This document shows positions 51,481 through 61,457 of a DNA stretch of 64,000 nt, piece after piece. The position numbers were made by a program, and so were the translations under genes. The notes beneath the pieces were generated by a model that was not told the origin of the DNA, made no database searches, and saw only the letters and a program-made list of their open reading frames with translations. Within the stretch, counting starts at the first letter, position 1, and each line of letters begins with the position of its first letter. The stretch comes from Adiantum capillus-veneris (Eukaryota > Streptophyta > Polypodiopsida > Polypodiales > Pteridaceae). The stretch covers positions 87,845,721-87,909,720 of the forward strand of contig CM043956.1 of assembly GCA_014529385.2 (NCBI GenBank), in the 5' to 3' direction.

Positions 51481-51500
51481 GATCCTCCGTGGGGGCGCCA
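51481..51500 (-). other. Tat-3 primer-binding site
   Basis: Minus strand TGGCGCCCCCACGGAGGATC, six bases from the LTR, the least mutated of the three family copies. Confidence 0.75.
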
Positions 51501-51506
51501 AAAGAA

Positions 51507-52624
51507 TGTGAGCGGGATGAAAACACACACAACACCTCTATAACGATCCGACACACACTCTTGGGAAGATACACACACACACACACACTATGGGGCACCA
51601 CTCGGCGTAGACAACACACCTGGCCGAGACAGGAAACACACCTCTGGAGTGAGAGGAGAGAGACTATCCACTTGCCCACTCCACACAGACACACACACAC
51701 ACACACCCAAAAAACTCAGCTCAAAAGAGGAGAATTTCTGATTTTTAGATACAAATGAGCTTGGGCCAACACCAATGGGGCAAACAGCTCACACAATATG
51801 GGTAAAAGATACCAGATACAATCACAAACTGGAGCAGAAACTTTGCTCATAGGAGAAACTTACACAGAAAAACAGCAGGAAAAGAGTGAGGAATCCGGAA
51901 TGGCCCAAAACCCCAGTCTATAATGTCAAAGTGCTCAAATCCGACCTCGGATGAGCAGTTTACGGCCAAAACAGGCTCCAAAAACACCAAAAACACACCT
52001 GCGGCTGTTCCTCCTCTCTTCTCCACGTTTTTTCTGGTATTCTCTCAGTTTTTTTAGTTCCCACACTTAGATTTATTAGTTGGGCACCCTTGGCCTTTTA
52101 GATGACCTCAAACGGACCCCGAACAAGCCAAAAACTGACCTCGCAGTGCATAGTTGTCACCCTGCTGCATCCATACGCACACCTGGCACTCGACTTTTTT
52201 CAATAATGCATCCCGCCACCACGTGGGGTAGCCCCAAAAAATGGTCCTCATGATGACCTCTCTGCATAATTATCACAAGAAAACATCCACGTCGTGTTCG
52301 TACTTATCCACTTGCAAGTACTGACCCCATTCGACCTCCTGACGCCACTAGATGCCATCTTACGCACCTGCTTACCTCATGTCGTTAGCCCGTGGATAGC
52401 TTCCTCTAGAAGTTTTACACGCTACCAACTCCTCATTATTGTAGAAAAAACACACTGGTACTGGTAATAGTGAAAATCGATGAACTATGAACGTGTTGTC
52501 CTACCTGTACACATGTGGGCCCCACGTAACCACCTGGCTCTGGAAAATGGGCAATAATTTATTTGATGCACCATGCATGTGTATGTACATATGCGCAATC
52601 CCTTGCTCCAAAAAACTCCTGACA
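51507..52624 (-). repeat. Tat-3 5' LTR, complete
   Basis: 1,118 bp, TGTGAGCGGG…CTCCTGACA on the plus strand. Confidence 0.9.
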
Positions 52625-52626
52625 GC

Positions 52627-53706
52627 GTGAGGAGTTTGCAAATTGGAGAACAGAAGAGGAGGAGGCTGTAGAGGCCTTAAAAGCTTTCATCGAGGTCTTG
52701 TTACCAGGTTGCAGTGTCATTGAAATTCAAGAAGTAAGTTCTTCTACATGCCTTGTTTGTGATCGTCGCCAACGAAGGAGAGTGAGAAGAAGAACTTGAT
52801 ATACCTCTCCTCTCAACCTATGAGTGCTCCAGAAACCTCCAACGCACACGAGCTTGAAATATTCTACATCAACATACACGAAGGTACTATGACACACATT
52901 AAGGGAAGAGAAAGCATCACCAGACCTCTCTTTCCTGAGGAGCAGACTAAGAGGAGGAAGATCACCTTTACACCTAAGTGGCCCAAGGCCGCAGCGCATG
53001 CTCAAGCGTAAGGTAACATTTGGCTTAATCTCATTAATAAGGGATTACATGACCACTACAGGCAAGAAAAAGGCTAGTGAGCAACCAACTTCAACCTCCA
53101 ACTTGCAACCATGACTCTCACCCCTAAATCCTCCTGAAGCAAAGAGGCAAAGGCTTGTCTACAAGATTGCTGCCCGTCTGCGAGTGCTCCTAGTGCACTT
53201 TGTGAATCCAAACACCACCAATCCCAAGCCAACCTCCTGTCCGCGTGAAGATCAGTTTGGATATTGTCCAAAGTGCTTTGGAGACCGGGTGAAAAGCCTC
53301 CTTGCCCTACCTTTGCTGCTAATTTTCAAGAAGTTATCTCAATCTAAGGAAACTATCTTAGTTGATGATGTGCTGCACATTAATGGTGTCACTTTCATTC
53401 GTCATGCTGATTATGGTAATAGCATCCAATTGTTGCTTGCTAAAAGGCTCAGCATTGTACAAAGTGTTGCCATTAAAATCTTTTATCAGGAAAGAATAGC
53501 CCTGTTGTTTGGAGCCGAGAGACTTGGGTAAATCTTGCGCTCTCCTCATCCTGTCATTCTACCCTTACTAGACTATTACCATTCCTTTGATGTGTCGATC
53601 TTCATCCTATTTTGAGCTAAGTTGTGCTAAAGCTCCAAATTGTAATTACCATACTCTATTTTAAAATAAATTGGAGATGTTTGTGTAATTGTTTATTCTC
53701 TCACTT
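52627..53706 (+). other. Tat-4 leader with diverged upstream ORF
   Basis: Several open stretches: 52627-52797 (…SVIEIQEVSSSTCLVCD), 52796-53011 (71 aa, MIYLSSQPMSAPETS…) and 53184-53615 with one stop at 53529-53531. The last aligns with the Tat-1 upstream ORF (KIFYQERIALLFGAERL, then SPHPVILPLL and SFDVSIFILF). It extends further upstream than the Tat-1 form, so the ancestral protein was probably longer. Introns are possible (a GTAAGT follows IEIQE near 52732) but not shown. Confidence 0.5.
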
Positions 53707-54384
53707 ATGGCCTTCCCTAATTTTTATGGTAAGCCTGGGGAGGTTGCTCCAGACTTTTTGGATAATTTGGAAATGGCCTTTCTAGTATCGGGAAGGGATG
53801 ACGAAGCTACTAAGTTAAGGGCCTTTCCTTTGGTCTTGAGGGAAGGTGAAAAATTATGGTATCAAACTTTGGCACCTGAAGAAAGAAGAGACTGGGAATC
53901 CTTAAAGATGGCCTTCATCGAAGAATTTCGCCGCCATGAGCCTCCAGAGGAGATATGGAGACAGCTCTTAGAGCTACGCCAAACATCACCCAATGACTAT
54001 AGAAGCTATGAAGGAAAGTTTTCCAACCTGTGGGAGAAATGGTGTGCATCACTAGGTGAAGGAGAAAGGGCGCCAAAATGCCTAAAGAAGGATTGTTTCC
54101 TGACAGGGCTTTACCCCATCCTTAGAGAAAAGGTAAAAGGTAAATTCCCAGATACCTTTGATAAAGCTATGACTTATGCAAGGGGGAAGGATAGGAAGTT
54201 AAAATTCCAAGCTCAACTACAAGGGAGAATGGAGCCTCCATCGCTAGCTCAACCTATGGCAAGGGTAGTAGCAGGGACAGGAGCAACAGACCAAGAGTCC
54301 TCTCAACAAGAATTACTTCAACAAATCACCAATCAACTAGAGAGCCTGTCCATCAATCTGGTTCAAGGTGTAAGGGCTCCCTAG
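53707..54384 (+). CDS. Tat-4 gag
   Basis: Starts MAFPNFYGKPGEVAPDF, aligning with the MAFSYPEFHG start of Tat-1; the ATG six codons upstream is also open. The gag core has FLDNLEMAFLVSG, KLWYQTLAPEER, WEKWCASLGEG and LKKDCFLTGLYPILREKVK. TAG at 54382-54384 follows VQGVRAP, and the same frame continues into the zinc knuckle, so the original product was a longer gag-pol. Confidence 0.88.
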   Translation: MAFPNFYGKPGEVAPDFLDNLEMAFLVSGRDDEATKLRAFPLVLREGEKLWYQTLAPEERRDWESLKMAFIEEFRRHEPPEEIWRQLLELRQTSPNDYRSYEGKFSNLWEKWCASLGEGERAPKCLKKDCFLTGLYPILREKVKGKFPDTFDKAMTYARGKDRKLKFQAQLQGRMEPPSLAQPMARVVAGTGATDQESSQQELLQQITNQLESLSINLVQGVRAP

Positions 54385-57300
54385 CCAGGAAATGAACGAA
54401 ATAGACAAGAAGGACAAAGGCAAGCACGTGAGTACATTTGCTACAACTGTGGAGAGGTAGGTCACGGCATGTATTATTGCCCCCATCCACGACGCTATCA
54501 AGGAAATGGTAATCAAAGACGGCCTCCTCGCCAGCAAGTCAGTCCTCCTCGAGCTAGGCCACTAAATGGACAAAATGCACACGTGGCTCCACCAATCCAA
54601 ATATTGAGACCCCCTCCTCCACCACCACAAGCACTAGCAGAGATCCCTCCACTACCATCGGGAGGGGAGGACAGGGTTGTCTCTGTCATAAGTCTTGACA
54701 ATGGTAAGGATAAAGGGAAAGAAAAAATGGAGGAAGCTATTGCCATGCCAATAAAGAGAGTTAGGAGACAAAGAACTGATGAAATGGAAGCTTCAGAGCC
54801 GGATAAAGGGAATGAGGGTTCCTCCCAAGTGATAGGAGACAAGAAAAGGAAGAGTAGGTCAAGGAGGCACATAGGAGTAGAAGACTTTCCACTTGGGGTA
54901 GGATCCATACCTTACGACCTGGTAGCAGATGTGAGTAATCAAGGACCAAAGATTTCATGGCAGAAACTCCTCCACCTTTCCCCAAAGATGCGTAGAACCT
55001 GGTCTAAGATAGTCAGCACCAGGAGGGCTAAGGCAAAGTTAGTTGGGTCTGTTAGGGCAAGACGCATGAAGGATATCGTGCCAGTCATTGATGCAGAGAT
55101 TAAGAGTCAGCGAGTCTCCAATGTGTATGTAGATGGTGGAGCCGAGATTTGTGTTATGACAGAGAAATTAATGCACAGGTTGGGTTTGGAAGTAAACGAG
55201 CAAACTTCCTTACAAGCTAAGATGGCAAATAATGTAAGGGTGGCTTGTGTGGGAAAGGTTAATGGAGTGAAGGTTTCAGCTTTTGGTGTGGCAATCTCAA
55301 TTGATGCTTATGTGATCCCAACTAAGGGGAAGGGCTATCCGCTAATCCTTGGAAGACCTTGGCTTATGGCTATGAAAGCTAGGCAAGATTGGGAGACAGG
55401 TTCCCTTGAGTTGCGACCAAATCATAAGGTAGGTGGCAAGCAACAAAAAATTGTGTATGACATGAAGCAGGGTAGACAACAAGACCTAGAGATGGAGACT
55501 TCTATGGATGAATGGAGCACAAGCAGCTTCTCTTCATCTGACGATGAGTCATCTGAGGAGGATGCTAGCTCTTTGGAAGTCATGGGTATAATACTGCGAA
55601 ACCCAGAAGGAGAAGGTGGTCAAGACTCTCTAAACAAGGAAGAAGCCACAGGCTTAGAGGAGATGCTAGCTAAGGACCTACTAGAAGAAGAGAGAGAACC
55701 TTATTTGCAGGTACTAAAGAAGCATGCTGGCCTCTTTATAGCTAATTACGAGCACATTAAAGGAGTGACGGTAACCCAACACCATATCCAATTAAAGGAA
55801 GGTGCCAAACCAGTGGTGCAAAGGCTAAGGAGATTAGGGCTAGTGCAACAAGATTCACTCTTAAAAGAAGTAAAAAGATTACTCAAGGCAGGATTTATCT
55901 ACCTAGTGGAAGATTCTGAGTGGGTGTCTCCAGTTGTGGTAGCACCAAAGAAAAATGGGAAGTGGAGGGTATGTGTGGATTACAAGCCTCTAAACGCAGC
56001 CACAAAAAGGGACCATTTTCCTTTGCCTTTTCAAGATGAAATACTAAATGAAGTGGCTGGTCATGAAAGGTACACAGTGTGTGATGGGTACTCAGGCTAC
56101 TTCCAAATCAGAATTGCAGATGAAGACCAAAGAAAAACTACCTTCATAACACCTTGGGGGTGTTTTGCTTATAGAGTTATGCCTTTTGGTTTAACTAATG
56201 CCCCAGCTACTTTCCAGAGGTTTATGAACTTGGTGTTTCAACCTTACTTTGGTAAGTCCATACGAGTCTTCATTGATGATTTTTGCATTTACAGCTCTAG
56301 GGAAGTACATCTGTCCAAGGTTGATGAAGGTTTCACCCGTGTGGCCCAATTGGATGGGCAATTGAATAAAGACAAGTGCCACATAGGTGAGAGCAAGGTC
56401 ACTCTACTAGGCCATGTTGTGTCTCAAGATGGTATTGAGGCTGACCCTGAAAAGGTAAAGACATTGTTAGCTTTACCTACTCCTTCAAACGTGAAGCAAC
56501 TAGTCTCCTTCATTCAAAAGGTTCGCTACATGGGACGATTCATACATCTCCTTTATCAGGCAATCTATCCTTTGCAGCAGCTCACTAAACACACTACATT
56601 GACATGGAGTGAGGAGGGTGAAAGGTGCTTTCAAGAAGTTAAAACCATTTTGAGCTCATTGCTTGTCGTCCTACAACCCACATGGGGTGAATTATTCTTT
56701 GTAAATCCTAGTGTAGGTCCAAAAGCTCTAGGAGCTGTCTTGATGCAAAAAGAGCCAAAGACATCTCTCATGAGACCAGTCTACTTCTCTAGTAGAGTGA
56801 TGACAGCTGCTGAAAAGGGTTTCAACGCAACTGAGCAATTGGTGCTAGCTCTTAAGTTTGCAGTGGAGAAGTTTCGGGCTTACTTACTTCCGAGACAATT
56901 TGTGGTGATCACAAATGAGGAGGTTTTTCCATATGCCCTACAACACATGGAATTGTCTCAAAGAATAGCAAAGTGGGTGGTGCAGCTTCAAGAGTTTGAC
57001 TACACACTACAAGTAGAGGATTCCACCCGTGCTTGTTTGGCAGATTTCCTCACACAAAGGTGTTATGAGAAGGCCAAGAAAGAGGCACCTAGTAAGGTAC
57101 CGCCTATCCTGGAGCCTGAAGTTCTACTGGGAGCACACAGTCTGTATTTTGATGGGGCTTACATGAGGACCAAAGACAAGGCATCAGCAGGCATAGTAAT
57201 ATTAGGTCCAGAGAAGGAGAAGATCTTTGCAAAAGGGTTTCATCTAAAAGAGGTTCATTCTAACAATGAAGCAGAGTACCATGCCCTTGTTTTAGGGTTG

Positions 57301-57846
57301 CAATGTTGTCTTTCTAAGGGCATCACAAAGATAAATGTTTTTGGTGACTCCATGTTGATTGTTAAGCAAATGGTTGGTGTATGGGCCTGTAAAAATGACA
57401 AATTGTCTGTTATGATGAGGGAAGCAAAGGCCTTGTTGAAGGGTTTTAAAGAAGTTCGAGTGCACTTTGTACCTAGAGATCAAAATCGAGAAGCAGATGC
57501 CTTAGCAGGTGAAGAACTACAAACTCTCATAGTAGGTGCTATCCTTGTGAAAAGTCCTTTATACCAGGGAAAGGAGGAGCTGCATGATTTACTTTACTTT
57601 CTTGAGGATTGTGAAGCACCCTCTAGTATGAGTAAAAGTGAACGTAGGTGGTTGGCAAAAAAGGCTACCAGCTATAGCTTAGTGAATGAGGACTTGTATT
57701 GTAGAGGGAAAGATGCTATCTTAAGGAGAGTTCCTGCATCCCAAGAGATAAAGGATATTTTGTTTAGTTTTCATGAAGGTGTGTGTGGTGGCCACTTTGC
57801 ACAAGAGATTACTAGCAAAAAGATTTTACAAGCAGGGTTCACGTGA
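54385..57846 (+). CDS. Tat-4 zinc knuckle, protease, reverse transcriptase, two RNases H and integrase start
   Basis: One uninterrupted frame. The first in-frame ATG is at 54469 (1,125 codons), but the CCHC knuckle (CYNCGEVGHGMYYC) begins just before it at about 54439, so translation originally came from gag. Counting from 54469: protease YVDGGAEICVM with D222; reverse transcriptase ~455-650 with FIDDFCIYSS, catalytic DD at 603-604; Gypsy RNase H ~700-840 (VGPKALGAVLMQ, TEQLVLALKFAVEKF); second RNase H with D895 (YFDGAYMRTKDKASAG), NNEAEYHAL and FGDSMLIVKQ. The integrase start (GGHFAQEIT) is followed by TGA at 57844-57846 where tryptophan is expected (GFTWPSLHRD). Confidence 0.9.
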   Translation, partial: PGNERNRQEGQRQAREYICYNCGEVGHGMYYCPHPRRYQGNGNQRRPPRQQVSPPRARPLNGQNAHVAPPIQILRPPPPPPQALAEIPPLPSGGEDRVVSVISLDNGKDKGKEKMEEAIAMPIKRVRRQRTDEMEASEPDKGNEGSSQVIGDKKRKSRSRRHIGVEDFPLGVGSIPYDLVADVSNQGPKISWQKLLHLSPKMRRTWSKIVSTRRAKAKLVGSVRARRMKDIVPVIDAEIKSQRVSNVYVDGGAEICVMTEKLMHRLGLEVNEQTSLQAKMANNVRVACVGKVNGVKVSAFGVAISIDAYVIPTKGKGYPLILGRPWLMAMKARQDWETGSLELRPNHKVGGKQQKIVYDMKQGRQQDLEMETSMDEWSTSSFSSSDDESSEEDASSLEVMGIILRNPEGEGGQDSLNKEEATGLEEMLAKDLLEEEREPYLQVLKKHAGLFIANYEHIKGVTVTQHHIQLKEGAKPVVQRLRRLGLVQQDSLLKEVKRLLKAGFIYLVEDSEWVSPVVVAPKKNGKWRVCVDYKPLNAATKRDHFPLPFQDEILNEVAGHERYTVCDGYSGYFQIRIADEDQRKTTFITPWGCFAYRVMPFGLTNAPATFQRFMNLVFQPYFGKSIRVFIDDFCIYSSREVHLSKVDEGFTRVAQLDGQLNKDKCHIGESKVTLLGHVVSQDGIEADPEKVKTLLALPTPSNVKQLVSFIQKVRYMGRFIHLLYQAIYPLQQLTKHTTLTWSEEGERCFQEVKTILSSLLVVLQPTWGELFFVNPSVGPKALGAVLMQKEPKTSLMRPVYFSSRVMTAAEKGFNATEQLVLALKFAVEKFRAYLLPRQFVVITNEEVFPYALQHMELSQRIAKWVVQLQEFDYTLQVEDSTRACLADFLTQRCYEKAKKEAPSKVPPILEPEVLLGAHSLYFDGAYMRTKDKASAGIVILGPEKEKIFAKGFHLKEVHSNNEAEYHALVLGLQCCLSKGITKINVFGDSMLIVKQMVGVWACKNDKLSVMMREAKALLKGFKEVRVHFVPRDQNREADALAGEELQTLIVGAILVKSPLYQGKEELHDLLYFLEDCEAPSSMSKSERRWLAKKATSYSLVNEDLYCRGKDAILRRVPASQEIKDILFSFHEGVCGGHFAQEITSKKILQAGFT

Positions 57847-58902
57847 CCAAGCCTCCATCGAGATGTACAACATTGGTGCCGCACATGTGAGGTTTGCCAA
57901 AAAGTTGGACCAAGGCGTCTTACCCATGAAAATCAGCATCCAATCAAAACCTATGGGCCATTTGAAAAATGGGGGATAGATGCAATAGGGCCACTACCTT
58001 GCACTCAATCAGGGAAGGAATACATCATTATGGGGGTGGAGTACATGACCAGATGGGCAGAAGCTCGTCCCACAAAGTGCATCACAGCCAAGGACGTGAG
58101 TGAATTCATTTTTGAATGCCTTTGTTGCCGTTTTGGCACACCTTTGGAGATTCTCTCGGATAGGGGACCGGGACTTCGAGCTGATTTAGTCGGGCAATTG
58201 ATGAGCAAGTTAAAAATCAAGCGCAGGCACTCTACACTATACTACCCTTAGTGCAATGGTCTTGTGGAAAAGGTAAATGGTCTTATATGTAAAATCATCA
58301 CTAAGCAAGTGCATTTACATCCTAAGGCATGGGACAAACACCTAGATGCAGCACTTTAGGCCTACAGAACATCCTTTAAAACATCCTTGGGGTATACACC
58401 TTTTCACTTGGTTTACGGGCAAGAGGCACTATTGCCTATAGAAGTGGAGCTAGCGAGCCTCCGAGTTCTAAAAGCACATCAAGAGGATAGTCAAGAGAAG
58501 CAGGTGGAAGGAAGAATCATCGATTTGGAGAGGTTAGGGCTAGATCGAGAGTCAGCAGTGAAGTACTATGCAGCCCAGGCAGAGAAGAAACGAAAGAAGT
58601 TCAATCGCAACCTTGTCAAGAAAGGTATCAAGGAAGGTTCTTTAGTGCTCAGATACGACAATCGCTTTGATCGCAAGAAGGATGGTAATTTCTTGCTTAA
58701 GTGGGAAGGCCCTTTTGTAGTGATACAGAGGTTCTCAAATGGTAGTTACCAACTAGGTGACCTAGATGGTAAGGTACATCAGACCCCGGTAAATGGTTGG
58801 CGATTGAAGGCCTACCAATGTCGTCTTTCACAGCCATATGCTGGTGAAATCAATGCTAAGGATGGTTCAAAGGAGAGCTCATCATATTCGAGCTCCAACT
58901 AA
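57847..58902 (+). pseudogene. Tat-4 integrase
   Basis: Same frame as the upstream ORF. The zinc-finger cysteines lie at HWCRTCEVC. The core has WGIDAIGPLP (D), LEILSDRGPGLRADL (D) and CNGLVEKVNGL (E). Stops are TAG at 58249-58251 (from CAG, YYPQCNG) and TAG at 58357-58359 (from TGG, ALWAYRTS). The last 171 codons (58387-58902) are open: FHLVYGQEALLP, GPFVVIQRFSNGSYQL and a serine-rich end. All three integrase-region stops can be explained by one transition each. Confidence 0.88.
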
Positions 58903-59195
58903 GGTAACAATCATGTACATAGTCATTTCAAAAAAAAAAAAAGAGAATGCTACCAGTGAAAGCGGATATTGACAATGGATGGGGTATGGCTTTCAAGGGT
59001 CTAGGAGACCAGTTGTTCGTCATGGATGGATACAATTATTCATCAGAAAGGACTAAACAGGGTGCATCAGCCAAGAAAGCAGTAACATGGCAAATTCAAT
59101 TGGTACCAGGTGGGTAAGTATTCAAGAGAACCCTATTGTAGCACAACCTACAGCTAGAGGCATCAAATACCTCTAGCTTAAGGGGGAGGGCTATA
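58903..59195 (+). other. Tat-4 3' untranslated region with hairpin and polypurine tract
   Basis: Contains an A-run at 58930-58943, a perfect 9-bp inverted repeat AGCTAGAGG/CCTCTAGCT with a 9-nt loop (59152-59178), and right after it the polypurine tract TAAGGGGGAGGG (59179-59190), five bases from the LTR. Confidence 0.75.
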
Positions 59196-59480
59196 TGATG
59201 CATGGTTTTTAGGACCCCTTCTGAAGATGCAATAAAGGCACAGTCAGTCGTTGGGGAGATGAGGATACTCTAGTCCAAGGGATCTCGAAAGAGAAGAAAA
59301 ATCTACTTCACAAGCACCAAAGAGTAAAAAGTGCCATGGACAGAAGATACGTGGGAACGAGCTCTTATGCATGCCTACAACCTATATCTTACAGAATATC
59401 CCATTCTAGGTGTGAATTTCTAGTGAAATTTACACGAGGATGTTCGTGTGGACTCACAGCACAGCATACTCCGTTTTCAC

Positions 59481-59642
59481 TTTTTTACCGACAGTAAATA
59501 TTTTTTACCACAGTAAATATTTTTTACCTACAGTAAATATTCTTCACCTACATGGTAAATACAAATCACTTTTTACCTACATTAACTTTTTTTACCCATG
59601 GTAAATATTTTTTACTACACCATAAGTATTTGGTAGGTAACA
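59481..59642. repeat. AT-rich GTAAATATTTTTTACC repeat block in the Tat-4 LTR
   Basis: Six or seven imperfect units of ACAGTAAATATTTTTTACC, several of them palindromic (GGTAAA…TTTACC). Probably part of the upstream promoter region of the LTR. Confidence 0.75.
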
Positions 59643-60120
59643 GTTCACTGTTACTAGAAGCAGTGATTGGGCATCAACAATGCAGTTACAGGAGGAGAAA
59701 AGGGGAAAATCTTATGGTAAAGGTGAGTCAACAGGGATAAAGACTTTTGAGTTGAAAAGAGACATGCTGATTTTTTCAAAGAACACATGTCAAAAGAAGC
59801 CATGGTTGAGGATTTTTTGAGAATTTGATATTCAGGAGGACCCAGCTGCCACCTCCCCCCCGCAGGTCCCCCCCTGACATGTGCAAAACCTCCAGTTTCA
59901 ACAGCCACCTTACCTGCTCTTAAATGCTGGTCAAGGCCTTATCCCCATGTGTCACAATCAGAAAAATCAGCATTTACCCTCCCCTCTCACATCACTCTAG
60001 AGAATATCTTGATGGTGACATATCAGGTGACCTCAATCTGTTGACCACCCTAAGCAAAAAGTAACCCCAATCAGCGGATTTAAGCATGTTTATCCCTAAT
60101 CATAAACCCTCTCAGAAACC

Positions 60121-60128
60121 TATATAAG
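60121..60128 (+). promoter_or_regulatory. Probable TATA box of the Tat-4 LTR
   Basis: TATATAAG followed by GAGGCCTTCTCTCACTC. It lies about 925 bp into the LTR, consistent with a U3 of that size. Confidence 0.6.
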
Positions 60129-60726
60129 GAGGCCTTCTCTCACTCAAAACCAACACTTCACCCACTTCACCAAGCAATGAAGCTATGACGACATTGCTCA
60201 CAACGAGGAGCTATGGATGGAGCTCTACTCTCTCTCCCTCTCTCTCTCTCCCTCTAGTATGCTACATTACTAGCCCTAAAACCTAAATAAGGAGTCTTCT
60301 CTCATGCTCCATGGCCACCATCCTCGCCATCATTCTCTAAGGTATTGATGTGTTGCTAGTAGGATCATACCTACTTGCTGGGTTGATTGTTTTTGACAAG
60401 GGATTATGCTATCCTTGGCTTGCTTCTCTATATCCTTGTTATGTATGATCAGATGTCGTTGTATTGTTAAGCTAATGTCTTGTGTATATATATGCTACAT
60501 AAGGTCCCTAAGCTTCGTTTCTGTGTGTTTTGCCATATGTTTTGATGCCATCATAATGCCAGAAGTCTCACTTGCCTATGTGCACTATGTGTGAGGTCCC
60601 TAAACCTCTTAATTTAGGGTGGTGCCCCCTTTGTTTTGCTCTTTGCTTGTTTGCATGAGGTGTGGTTTGTGGAGTGTGCACGAGTACAGAGGCCACCCGA
60701 TTGCACTGCTCTTTTTCCCGCTATCA

Positions 60727-61457
60727 TATGCCAAGAGAGCAAGTATGATAGAGGGAAGCAACATGGATTACTCTAGTCATTGCTTATCCCAAATTCACCA
60801 TGGGAGAGTATATCCGTGGATTTTATCTTTAGATTACTCAACTCTATCCATGGGAATACGGGGAATATGGATGATAGTCGACAAGTTTAGCAAGCAAGCA
60901 CACTTTATTCGTGTCAAAAAGACTATTAAGGCACACCAAATGGAAACCCTCTTCCTATCACAGATTTTCAAACACCATGGATTACCAACATCCATCATGT
61001 CAAATAGAGATCCTAGAATGACTAGTAATGGTCTGACAAGATTGAATTTCTCTTCTACCTATCACCCACAAACGGATGGCAAAAGTGAGAGAGCCAATCT
61101 TACAATACTTGATCTACTAAAGAGTCATGTTACCGAAGTAGATCAACGCTCACAATGGGAAAAGTACTTACCTCCTGTAGAGTATGCCTACAGTAATACT
61201 GTACATAATTCTATGGGAAAATCACCTTTTGAAATCATTGAGGGAAGACCTAAAAGTCCCTTTCTACTCAAAGTACATGGGAAGATCTTTGCTTTACTGA
61301 GGATGAGTATAGCCGTGACCTACAAGAGTCTTTTCAAAATATTAAGGAGGCTATATCCATCTTTCAACAAAGGCAAAAAGTTGATACTGACAAGCACAAA
61401 AGGGCCTTAAACTTCAAATAAAATGATTGGGTCTTATTTAAGTTTCCTAAGGCTTGT
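60727..61457 (+). pseudogene. Chimera copy B: Gypsy integrase core
   Basis: Matches copy A from about 5680 (TATGCCAAGAGA) onward at about 97-98% by eye. An ORF at 60619-61410 runs from the Tat-4 LTR into this core by chance. The motifs are VDKFSKQAHFIRVKK, HGLPTSIMSNRDP, YHPQTDGKSERAN and VEYAYSNTVHNSMG; the same internal loss between SNRDP and LNFSS as in copy A; and a frameshift near 61290 to the frame that carries RQKVDTDKHKRALNFK*. Confidence 0.8.

Larger units (their letters stand above)
48393..52624 (-). mobile_element. Tat-3, gag-only non-autonomous Tat element
   Basis: Minus-strand element with a complete 5' LTR (51507-52624), Tat-family primer-binding site and leader, the 80-aa upstream ORF, one 490-codon ORF, a purine tract, and a 3' LTR reduced to 518 bp. 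LTRs, leader and gag N-terminus are Tat-1/Tat-2 family, but protease, reverse transcriptase, RNases H and integrase are absent. It would depend on a related Tat element for movement. The matching 518-bp LTR parts differ at only about a dozen positions by eye. Confidence 0.88.
52625..60726 (+). mobile_element. Tat-4, Gypsy/Tat element without its 5' LTR
   Basis: A different Tat family from Tat-1 to -3. It has a leader with a distant version of the upstream ORF, gag-protease-reverse transcriptase-RNase H-second RNase H-integrase in one frame (53707-58902) with four stops and no frameshift seen, a hairpin and purine tract, and a 3' LTR of 1,531 bp. The 5' LTR is absent; Tat-3 abuts the leader at 52625. 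The 3' LTR ends at 60726 inside chimera copy B, next to TATGC, the expected target site. Confidence 0.87.
59196..60726 (+). repeat. Tat-4 3' LTR
   Basis: 1,531 bp from TGATGCATGG to CGCTATCA. The limits are set by the purine tract on one side and by the start of homology to chimera copy A on the other, because no second LTR is present to confirm them. It includes an AT-rich repeat block, a TATA box and a CT-rich run (60229-60256). Confidence 0.75.

Noticed and set aside
52625-53706. Host exons upstream of Tat-4 gag
   Set aside because: Open stretches with splice-like sites looked gene-like, but 53184-53615 aligns with the upstream ORF of Tat-1 and leads directly to gag, so I treat the region as element leader.
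60619-61410. 263-codon ORF as a separate gene
   Set aside because: It begins in the Tat-4 LTR and runs by chance into the integrase of chimera copy B; the first ~40 codons have no counterpart in copy A.
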